In this document: in pieces, positions 1-5,892 of the stretch | Layout of the letters: each line of letters starts with the position of its first letter | Position numbering within the stretch: position 1 is the stretch's first letter | Source: Kiritimatiellia bacterium | GTDB taxonomy: Bacteria; Verrucomicrobiota; Kiritimatiellia; B70-G9 | Reading direction: 5' to 3' | Assembly (NCBI GenBank): GCA_012961745.1 | Contig: DTYT01000328.1 | Location: 1-8,172 of the forward strand | DNA: 8,172 bases | The notes under the pieces: generated by a model | What the model was told of the DNA's origin: nothing | What the model saw: only the letters and a program-made list of their open reading frames with translations | Database searches by the model: none | Position numbers and translations under genes: made by a program

Positions 1-260
1 ATCTCCTGCAGGAACGCCTGAACCGCCTGGGTGGCCCATTCCCGCCCGCGGCGCGGATCACCACCGCTTCCCAGGGGGGCGCGGTTGCTCCGGCCCAGAG
101 CGAAAGATTCCACCGAAAGAGTCTCCAGGATGCGCCGATCGCTGTCTATTGCCAGGCATCGCACTTCCCTTGGCGCGCGGGACGGCAGCCGATCTATCAG
201 ACGTGCGGCCGCACTCCCGATGCCTACCGCCGATATCCGGTTCTGCGGGTTTTCCATCAT
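1..260 (-). CDS. ftsZ: FtsZ-family cell division GTPase, N-terminal fragment
   Basis: This is the first 86 codons of a gene that continues past the left edge. FtsZ is the tubulin-like GTPase that polymerises into the division ring. The identification rests on the Rossmann-type start (ISAVGIGSAAARLIDRL, residues 9-25), a second strand reading LAIDSD (36-41, family AINTD), and the loop PLGSGGDPRRGREWA (62-76), which matches the family pattern GLGAGGDPEVGRKAA. Position supports it: the gene follows ftsA directly with a 4-base ATGA overlap. The glycine loop is unusual: the usual GGGGGN is replaced by GSAAAR, and the N of NTD is D. Two ATG codons stand in tandem (258-260 and 255-257). I chose the first because of the ATGA junction and because the G-rich stretch at 274-281 followed by TGA upstream could serve as a distant ribosome binding site. 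The T7 catalytic loop lies outside the window, so GTPase competence cannot be judged. Confidence 0.85.
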   Translation of the reverse strand, partial: MMENPQNRISAVGIGSAAARLIDRLPSRAPREVRCLAIDSDRRILETLSVESFALGRSNRAPLGSGGDPRRGREWATQAVQAFLQE

Positions 261-1474
261 TGAAGCGCTCTCACCCCCCCCAGCGGAAGCCGTTCCAACA
301 GCCTGCGCAAGAAAGGCGCCCGAGGTCTTTCCCCCCGGACGCGATAGGCGTACTTCAGAAGACCAACCGCGGTGGCGTACTCAGGGGCTTCACCCGCAAC
401 CACCAGACCGCTGACATCCCGCGGCAGCCCCACTGTGCACGGTAACCCGATTATCTGCCGGCACAGGTCTGCGATCCCATCCATGCGGGCACCCCCCCCC
501 GTAAGTATTACTCCCGCCCCGAGCCTCGGAAGCAGTCCCTGCGCCGCGAGTATCTCCCGGACAATCTCGAAAAGCTCGCCGAGTCGCGCGTTGATGATCA
601 CCTCCAGATCCCGGCGGTAGGCAGGGGTGGCCGGTCCCGAGGGGATCCTCAAAGGAATGGTTTCCTCGAATCCCGCGGAAACCAGCGCACGGCCATAGCG
701 CACCTTGACCTCTTCGGCGGTTGAAAGTGCGATCCTGCCGAGTCCCACCGCGATGTCATTGCTGACATGATCGCCACCGATACCCAGACTGCCCGCAGCC
801 ACGATGGCACGATCGGCGTATACCAAGTAATCGGTGGTTCCGCCCCCCAGATCCAGAAGCAGCGACCCGTTTTCCTTCTGTTCAGGATGCATTACCGCCA
901 GCGCGGCGCACAGGCCGGAAAAGGCCGCATCCGCCACGTCAACATCCAAGGCAACCACCACGTCAGCCAGATCGGAGATACGGTTCTTCAACCCATGGAT
1001 GGCCAGCACGTAGGCATCCAGACGGCTGCCGCTCATGCCCGTGGGATCCAGCACCTCAATGTGTTCGTCCACCACGAACCGCTGACGGATGGTGTGGACA
1101 ATCACCCGGTCCTCGGGGATGCTGACCGCGCGCGCGGACTCGAGGGCATCGTGAACATGCTCCCGGCTGATTTCGCTGCCAGCAGGAATCACGGGAACCT
1201 GCCCCCGATTCACCTGACTACGTACGTGAGGACCTCCCACGGCGAGATACGCCGACCTTATCGCGGTCCGCGACTGTTCCTCGGCCGAATCCAGCGCGTC
1301 CCTTAAACAGGATACCGCCGCGTCGAAATTGACTACTTCCCCCTTACGCATCCCCCGCGACGATACCTCGCCGATGCCGGTCACCAGCAGATGGCCGTCC
1401 TGCCGAAACTCACCTACCAGCACGCGCACCGTGTGCGTGCCGATCTCCAGGGATACCAGTGGTTCCAGCGCCAT
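257..1474 (-). CDS. ftsA: FtsA, actin-like cell division protein
   Basis: This is a 405-residue actin-fold ATPase that tethers FtsZ filaments to the inner membrane and recruits later divisome proteins. The phosphate-1 motif is SLEIGTHTVRVLVGE (8-22), followed by SRGMRKGEV (39-47), the usual FtsA signature. The 1C subdomain covers about 84-165 and includes HTIRQRFVVD (127-136) and DPTGMSGSRL (143-152). The phosphate-2 motif is LDLGGGTTDY (207-216) and the adenosine motif is LTGGGARMDG (324-333). The C-terminus FLRRLLERL (388-396) can form an amphipathic helix and is the likely membrane-targeting sequence, although about nine residues follow it. Length is close to E. coli FtsA (420). The ATG at 1472-1474 has a good ribosome binding site, GGGGTG, eight bases upstream. 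The gene begins 56 bases after ftsQ and its stop overlaps the ftsZ start as ATGA. Two long G tracts lie within it. Confidence 0.96.
   Translation of the reverse strand: MALEPLVSLEIGTHTVRVLVGEFRQDGHLLVTGIGEVSSRGMRKGEVVNFDAAVSCLRDALDSAEEQSRTAIRSAYLAVGGPHVRSQVNRGQVPVIPAGSEISREHVHDALESARAVSIPEDRVIVHTIRQRFVVDEHIEVLDPTGMSGSRLDAYVLAIHGLKNRISDLADVVVALDVDVADAAFSGLCAALAVMHPEQKENGSLLLDLGGGTTDYLVYADRAIVAAGSLGIGGDHVSNDIAVGLGRIALSTAEEVKVRYGRALVSAGFEETIPLRIPSGPATPAYRRDLEVIINARLGELFEIVREILAAQGLLPRLGAGVILTGGGARMDGIADLCRQIIGLPCTVGLPRDVSGLVVAGEAPEYATAVGLLKYAYRVRGERPRAPFLRRLLERLPLGGVRALQ
274..281 (-). repeat. G8 homopolymer in the 3' end of ftsA
   Basis: Eight consecutive C on the plus strand read as G on the coding strand. 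They encode Leu-Gly-Gly-Val near the FtsA C-terminus (residues 398-401). The tract is followed by TGA and lies 13 bases before the ftsZ ATG, so it may also act as part of a poorly spaced ribosome binding site. A slip here would change only the last few FtsA residues and the termination point relative to ftsZ. Confidence 0.7.
492..500 (-). repeat. G9 homopolymer in the FtsA adenosine-binding motif
   Basis: Nine consecutive C on the plus strand are G on the coding strand. They encode the Gly-Gly-Gly of LTGGGAR (residues 326-328), the adenosine-binding motif of the actin-like ATPase. The reading frame is intact across it as given. Single-base slippage would truncate FtsA and remove the C-terminal membrane helix. 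Homopolymers of this length are also frequent sites of sequencing error. Confidence 0.75.
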
Positions 1475-1482
1475 GACTGCTG

Positions 1483-1488
1483 CACCCC
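1483..1488 (-). promoter_or_regulatory. Ribosome binding site of ftsA
   Basis: GGGGTG lies eight bases before the ftsA ATG and resembles the GAGGTG core of the Shine-Dalgarno sequence. It fixes the ftsA start and suggests that ftsA is translated independently of ftsQ, in contrast to the overlapping genes around it. It lies just downstream of the hairpin at 1491-1515. Confidence 0.6.
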
Positions 1489-1490
1489 GA

Positions 1491-1515
1491 GAAAACTCCG
1501 GACGGCACCGCCGGA
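1491..1515 (-). terminator. Possible weak terminator or attenuator hairpin between ftsQ and ftsA
   Basis: On the coding strand TCCGG (1515-1511) pairs with CCGGA (1501-1497). An inner CG/CG pairing (1510-1509 with 1504-1503) sits next to a one-base bulge, leaving a short GTGC loop, and GTTTTC follows (1496-1491). A GC-rich stem followed by T4 resembles a weak intrinsic terminator. The run of T is short, and ftsA must be expressed, so partial termination or an RNA-processing site is likelier than full termination. An alternative pairing, GACGGC (1525-1520) with GCCGTC (1506-1501), uses some of the same bases and would exclude this hairpin. In a GC-rich sequence such pairings can arise by chance. 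Confidence 0.3.
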
Positions 1516-1530
1516 CATCGCCGTCGGTTC

Positions 1531-2367
1531 CTATCTAAACCTTGCCGGATAGTCGCCGTCAACCGTAGCGTCTATGAATGCCGGCCTACCCCGGCCGTGC
1601 TGACGGCAGGCCTGCATAATGGCGGCCACCCTCTTAAGCCGGCCAGGCAGGTCTTCTCTGGCGAGCAGGACGCGGGTGCCGCCGCTGAGCTGAAGGTCCA
1701 GTAGTTCAGGATCACCGATCTTGATCGTCTCAATCCGGAGCTGCGACTCCGCCATCTCCTTCTGGACGAAATCCAGCGTAAAAAGTGCGTCCCGCACGCA
1801 CGGGTCACGGATCATCTCCCCGGGCGCCGGTTCAAAGCCCTTGCTCCACTCGATGACCGGAAGCGCCGACGATCCATAGGTCGGCGCCAGTACGTATCCC
1901 TCGGCATCCACGGCGTAGAATAAACCGCGCCGCCGACCGCGGACGCGGGCCAGCGGGATGCGTTCCTTTACGGAGACCTCCAGCCGGTCGGGCAGATGCC
2001 TTACTATCTCCACGTCCGCCACCAGCGGCACGCTGCGTAACGCCGCGGCCACCTCCCCGAAATCCACCTCGAAAATCCCCTGCCCGGCCCGTAGTCCGGT
2101 ATACTCCCGGATATGCTCGGGGCGCAGTCGTCCGTCGGAGTGAAGATCCAGTTCACGGATACGAAAAAGAGGACTTTCCACAAAAATCATCCGCCCCGCG
2201 AGCATCACCCCGTATGAGAGCGCACCTAGACCAGCCACCGCCAGGAATGCCGCGGCAGTCACCTTGGACAAAGTGCGGCCGCTCCGGCGGCGGCGGTGAA
2301 CCTCGGTTCCGCGCAGTAGCACGAATAACTCATGCGTCCCCGCGCCTCTGCGGGATTTCCTTCTCAT
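1531..2367 (-). CDS. ftsQ: FtsQ/DivIB-type cell division protein
   Basis: This is a 278-residue bitopic membrane protein of the divisome. In the family it links FtsB/FtsL to the early ring proteins and regulates septal synthesis. A basic cytoplasmic tail (1-35, with RRRR at 25-28) is followed by one hydrophobic segment (about 36-60). A POTRA domain then runs from about 68 to 136, starting FRIRELDL and containing GIFEVDFGEVAAAL and VEIVRHLPDRLEVSVKER, the typical POTRA/FtsQ pattern. The rest (about 137-278) is the periplasmic beta domain, with YAVDAEGYVL (151-160) as the usual FtsQ hallmark. Length matches E. coli FtsQ (276). The start ATG overlaps the ddl stop as ATGA, and GGAG and GGTGG lie just upstream. 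Primary sequence outside the POTRA is poorly conserved, as is normal for this family, so the call also rests on position between ddl and ftsA. Confidence 0.93.
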   Translation of the reverse strand: MRRKSRRGAGTHELFVLLRGTEVHRRRRSGRTLSKVTAAAFLAVAGLGALSYGVMLAGRMIFVESPLFRIRELDLHSDGRLRPEHIREYTGLRAGQGIFEVDFGEVAAALRSVPLVADVEIVRHLPDRLEVSVKERIPLARVRGRRRGLFYAVDAEGYVLAPTYGSSALPVIEWSKGFEPAPGEMIRDPCVRDALFTLDFVQKEMAESQLRIETIKIGDPELLDLQLSGGTRVLLAREDLPGRLKRVAAIMQACRQHGRGRPAFIDATVDGDYPARFR

Positions 2368-3290
2368 CCACCCACCGCTCCACGCGCCGCGGACCGCTTC
2401 TCAAGGCCCGCCGACTCCATTATACGTGCACACAGCTCAGGAAAATCAATCCCGGCCGCGCGAGCCGCCTTGGGCAGCAGGCTGGTCTCGGTGAAACCGG
2501 GGATGTTGTTCATCTCCAGGACGTAAACGTCGCCGCGGTCATCCATGCGCATGTCCATCCTTCCCAGACCGCGACATCCCAGAGCAACGAATCCGCGCCA
2601 CCCGTACGCCTTCAACAGCGCCGCCTGTTCCGCTTCCAGCGGCGCCGGCACCAGATACTCGGTGGCTCCGGCGGTGTACTTCGCATGGTAACTGTACTCT
2701 CCCCGCGGGGCGCGGATCTCGATGGGGTCGAGGACGGTATCACACACTACGCCCACCGTCAGCTCACGGCCCTGGATAAACTTCTCTACGATCACCTCTC
2801 CATCGTAGCGCAATGTATCCTCAAACGCCCCCTGCCAGTCCCTCTCCCTCATCACCCGGTGGACCCCGATGCTGGACCCCTGCCGCGGAGGCTTTATCAC
2901 CACAGGCAGCGGCAGAGTCCGTTCCTCCGGCCTGCGAATGACCTCATAGGGAGCCACGGGAAGCCCCGCCGAAACGAATATCCGCTTGCTGATGACCTTG
3001 TCGAAAGCGGCCCGGCTCGCCGTGGGTCCCGACCCGGTGTAAGGAATAGCGCGTTCCTCCAGAACCTCCTGCACCGTCCCGTCCTCCCCGAATTCGCCGT
3101 GAAGAGCAATGAAAACCGCTTCGATCTGATCCGGCAGCACCAGCTCGCGGCCTTCGAGGTCGACCTCTACCACTTCGTACCCGGCCCGTCTCAGGCCGCC
3201 CGCAACCGCTCTGCCACTGGCCCGCGACACCTCACGCTCGGATGAGGGACCGCCCATCAGGACCGCCACCCTCTGAAAACGACGCTTCAT
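2364..3290 (-). CDS. ddl: D-alanine--D-alanine ligase
   Basis: This 308-residue cytoplasmic ATP-grasp enzyme joins two D-alanines, giving the terminal dipeptide of the peptidoglycan stem peptide. The N-terminal motif GGPSSEREVS (13-22) contains the substrate-binding glutamate region. It is followed by LHGEFGEDGTVQ (63-74) and YTGSGPTASRAAFDK (84-98). The ATP-grasp part has VIKPPRQGSSIGV (131-143), VEKFIQGRELTVGV (168-181) and the omega-loop YHAKYTAGATEYLVPA (201-216). The metal ligands are present: D246 in GRMDM, and E259 and N261 in LEMNNIPG. LLPKAA (271-276) follows. Length is normal for DdlB (306 in E. coli). It overlaps murC by ATGA at its start and ftsQ by ATGA at its end, which suggests translational coupling on both sides. 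There is no murB between murC and this gene. Confidence 0.97.
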   Translation of the reverse strand: MKRRFQRVAVLMGGPSSEREVSRASGRAVAGGLRRAGYEVVEVDLEGRELVLPDQIEAVFIALHGEFGEDGTVQEVLEERAIPYTGSGPTASRAAFDKVISKRIFVSAGLPVAPYEVIRRPEERTLPLPVVIKPPRQGSSIGVHRVMRERDWQGAFEDTLRYDGEVIVEKFIQGRELTVGVVCDTVLDPIEIRAPRGEYSYHAKYTAGATEYLVPAPLEAEQAALLKAYGWRGFVALGCRGLGRMDMRMDDRGDVYVLEMNNIPGFTETSLLPKAARAAGIDFPELCARIMESAGLEKRSAARGAVGG

Positions 3291-4732
3291 TGATTGTGTT
3301 CCGCTTCCCGCGATCCCCCCAGGTCCCCCAGAACCTTCTCCACAATATCTTCTATATCGCCCGCCCCCAGCAGAAGCAATACATCTCCCCTTTCCAGGCG
3401 GGGACGAATCTGCATCCAGGCTTCAAGTGGGCTGCCCGCAGTATTCACCTGCGAGCCCCGCTGTCGCAGGCCCCGGGCGAGATCGTCCGTGGTTCCACCG
3501 GCGACCACCGTCTCCGAGGCGGCGAATACCGGCGTCAGGTAAAGTCGATCCACCGTCGACAAGACGCGGACAAACCCGTCCTTCAACTGCCTGGTCCGGC
3601 TGTAGCGGTGAGGCTGGAATATCACCCATAGCCGGCCGCCGCCTCCCGCCCGGATTCCGCGCAGTACATAGGCTATTTCCGTCGGATGATGGGCATAGTC
3701 CGAAATCACCGCAATTCCCGCCGCCGTCGTCCACCGATCGAATCTCCGCGCCACCGGGAGGAAGCGGCCCATGATTTCCGTGATGGCCTCAAACTCCACG
3801 CCCAGGTGCAACGCCACCGCGACCGCCGCCAGGGCGTTCGCCGCATTGTGCCGCCCCCCGACGCTGAGTTCCAGACTCCCCCGCCGCACTCCCCGCTCAT
3901 ACACATCCATGACACAGCGCGGATACTCGCAGCGCAGACGCCCGCCCACATCCGCATCCGGCGATAGACCGAAAGAAATCCGTTTGCCGGGGGCCGCATC
4001 CGCAATTGCCCCGCAGACCGGGTCCGCCGCCGGGAAGAAAAGCGCTCCGCGGCACTCCCCGGCGAAACGCCGCAGAATGGCAGCCATGTTCCGGCGGTCT
4101 CCATAGGCCGGACTGTGATCGAATTCCATGTTGGTGATCACTCCGAATGAGGCACAATAGCATCCGATCGTGCCGTCGCTCTCATCCGCTTCGGCCACCA
4201 GCATGTCGCCCCCCCCCGCGGCCGCCGGACCGTCCGCCACACGGTCCCACCCGCCGCCAAGGTAGTTGCAAGTCACACCCGCCCCCCGCAGAATCTGGAA
4301 CAGCATGGCGGTAGTGGTCGTCTTCCCATGACTGCCCGTAACCGCCACGGTCCGGTAGATGGAGGAAAGCGCAGCCACGACCGTCCCCCGAAGGAGAACC
4401 GGGGTTCCGGTTTCCTCCGCCCGCCGGATCTCGGGGCTGGAATCCGGGACCGCCGAGGTACGCACCACCCCATCCGCTCCCTGAAGATGTGCAGGATCGT
4501 GTGCCACCGCGACCCGTATCCCGGCCTTTCGTAGCCATCTGATCAGCTTGCCCGGACTCCGGTCGCAGCCGTCAACATGATGTCCGCGGGCACGCAGAAG
4601 CAGCGCCAGTCCCGCCATGCCCACCCCTCCGATACCGACCAGGTGCAGTGCCGAGCCTCTGCGCTGCAGCAGCTGCGCCGCCTGCCGGGCTTGTTCCTGC
4701 AATTGCTCCAGGCGTATGGAAACCCCTGTCAA
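3287..4732 (-). CDS. murC: UDP-N-acetylmuramate--L-alanine ligase
   Basis: This 481-residue cytoplasmic Mur ligase adds L-alanine to UDP-MurNAc, the first amino acid of the stem peptide, using ATP. The N-terminal UDP-binding Rossmann domain has LVGIGGVGMAGLA (31-43). The central ATPase has TGSHGKTTTT (132-141), EADESDG (181-187) and TNMEFDH (200-206). The C-terminal domain has GRHNAANALAA (293-303), ARRFD (328-332), DYAHHPTEI (345-353), FQPHRYSRT (372-380) and LGAGDIED (455-462). All are diagnostic of MurC. The first available start is TTG at 4730-4732. No ATG or GTG precedes the GIGG motif, although a second TTG lies at codon 11. GGAG sits 11 bases before the first TTG, which is long but usable. 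About 30 residues before GIGG is slightly longer than in E. coli. It follows murG after 50 bases and overlaps ddl by ATGA. A G9 tract lies at codons 172-175. Confidence 0.97.
   Translation of the reverse strand: MTGVSIRLEQLQEQARQAAQLLQRRGSALHLVGIGGVGMAGLALLLRARGHHVDGCDRSPGKLIRWLRKAGIRVAVAHDPAHLQGADGVVRTSAVPDSSPEIRRAEETGTPVLLRGTVVAALSSIYRTVAVTGSHGKTTTTAMLFQILRGAGVTCNYLGGGWDRVADGPAAAGGGDMLVAEADESDGTIGCYCASFGVITNMEFDHSPAYGDRRNMAAILRRFAGECRGALFFPAADPVCGAIADAAPGKRISFGLSPDADVGGRLRCEYPRCVMDVYERGVRRGSLELSVGGRHNAANALAAVAVALHLGVEFEAITEIMGRFLPVARRFDRWTTAAGIAVISDYAHHPTEIAYVLRGIRAGGGGRLWVIFQPHRYSRTRQLKDGFVRVLSTVDRLYLTPVFAASETVVAGGTTDDLARGLRQRGSQVNTAGSPLEAWMQIRPRLERGDVLLLLGAGDIEDIVEKVLGDLGGSREAEHNQ
4209..4217 (-). 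repeat. G9 homopolymer in murC
   Basis: Nine consecutive C on the plus strand are G on the coding strand. They encode Gly-Gly-Gly (residues 173-175) just before the Walker-B-like strand leading to EADESDG in MurC. The frame is intact as given. A slip would abolish the ligase C-terminal domain, so in an essential gene this tract is either well repaired or tolerated by transcript slippage. Confidence 0.75.
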
Positions 4733-4782
4733 TTCGGCCGTCGCTCCGCCGGTACCCGACCGGTCAACCCATCCAGCCCGCG

Positions 4783-5892
4783 CTACTTGCCGCAGGCGTT
4801 CAGCCCCAGAACCGCCTCCACCATGTCGGCCACGCGCCCGGCAGCCTCCGCCCGTGCACGCCCGCGCACCGCTCGGGACATACGTTCGCGTAACCGAGCA
4901 TCGCTAAGCAGACGCCGCACCTGCTCAGCCACCGTGCGCACGTCCGCAGTCTCCTGCCTGCACACCACCGCCGCCCCGTCCGCTGCCAGTGCCGCGGCAT
5001 TCCGGGCCTGGTGATCACCGGCGGCAAACGGGTAGGGAATAAGGAGTGCCGGCACCCCGAACACCGCCAGCTCGGCACAGGTAGACGCGCCGGCGCGGGC
5101 CACCGCACAGCTCGCTCGGCGGTACAGCCGCGCCATCTGCCCGGTGTACTCCGCCACTTCACAGGGAATCCCCGCTGCGGCATATCGCGACCGCACGATC
5201 TCCTCCGCGCCCACACCGCTGACATGGTCCACTTGAAAGTCGAGTCCGCTCCGCTTCAACCGCGCCAGCGCTTGTACCACGACCTCGTTGAAGAAGCGTG
5301 CGCCGCGGCTCCCGCCGAATACCAGGATCCTCTTGACCTCTTCTCCGCCGGACTCCGGACGGCTCCCCCCATCGGAGGCATGGACCAGTGCGGAGCGGAC
5401 CGGCACCCCGGTCACCTCCAGAAGACAGGTCTTTCTCACCTTTCCTCGAAGGGATGCCTCGCACTCCGGCATGCCCAAGGCTAGCGCCAAGGCGTGCCGG
5501 GCAAACAGGCGGGTGACCCTGCCGGGCACCGCATTGGCCTCGAACAGTACTACCGGAAGCCTCCGCAATTTGGCCGCAGCCAGTGGTGCCGCCGCGCCGT
5601 AGCCGCCCATGCCAACTACGACATCCGCGTTTCCGAGCAGCGAAAGGGATCTCACCAGGGCGGTGAAATTGACCGCGAGCGCCCCAGCCAGCCTCCACGG
5701 CGAGAAACTCAGCGGGATGGACCGCACGGTAACCATCTCCAGTCCGCTCCCGTCGAGTAACGAGCGCTCAACATCCCTGCCGCACAATAGCACGGTGACT
5801 TCGTGCCCGCGCTCCAGCAGGCATTCCGCCACGGCCGATCCGGGAAAGAAGTGGCCGCCGGTTCCTCCACAAGCTATGAATATCCTTGCCAT
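4783..5892 (-). CDS. murG: UDP-GlcNAc:lipid I N-acetylglucosaminyltransferase (lipid II synthase)
   Basis: This 369-residue GT28 glycosyltransferase transfers GlcNAc from UDP-GlcNAc to lipid I on the inner face of the membrane, giving lipid II. Glycine loop 1 is GGTGGHFFPGSAVAE (9-23), with the conserved His at 14. Loop 2 is GMGGYGAAAPLAAAK (94-108), followed by FEANAVPG (117-124). Loop 3 is FGGSRGARFFNE (192-203). The UDP-GlcNAc site is ARAGASTCAEL (265-275) with the ribose-binding Glu at 274, then PYPFAAGDHQARNA (286-299) with the conserved Gln. Deviations are HEQN to FEAN in the acceptor-side loop and GGSQGA to GGSRGA. The start ATG at 5890-5892 was chosen because the protein begins there exactly as MurG does. 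The frame stays open far upstream, but only as a shadow inside folC. It overlaps folC by 19 bases and lacks ftsW, its usual upstream neighbour. Confidence 0.97.
   Translation of the reverse strand: MARIFIACGGTGGHFFPGSAVAECLLERGHEVTVLLCGRDVERSLLDGSGLEMVTVRSIPLSFSPWRLAGALAVNFTALVRSLSLLGNADVVVGMGGYGAAAPLAAAKLRRLPVVLFEANAVPGRVTRLFARHALALALGMPECEASLRGKVRKTCLLEVTGVPVRSALVHASDGGSRPESGGEEVKRILVFGGSRGARFFNEVVVQALARLKRSGLDFQVDHVSGVGAEEIVRSRYAAAGIPCEVAEYTGQMARLYRRASCAVARAGASTCAELAVFGVPALLIPYPFAAGDHQARNAAALAADGAAVVCRQETADVRTVAEQVRRLLSDARLRERMSRAVRGRARAEAAGRVADMVEAVLGLNACGK

Noticed and set aside
2214..3245. A long plus-strand open frame (343 codons) opposite ddl and ftsQ
   Set aside because: It is antisense to two clear genes. 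Its translation is rich in Arg, Pro, His and Ser with no domain motif, as expected of antisense frames in GC-rich DNA.
4749..4763. Inverted repeat CCGGT/ACCGG in the murG-murC gap as a terminator
   Set aside because: The stem is only five base pairs and no T run follows on the coding strand. It is likely chance in GC-rich DNA.
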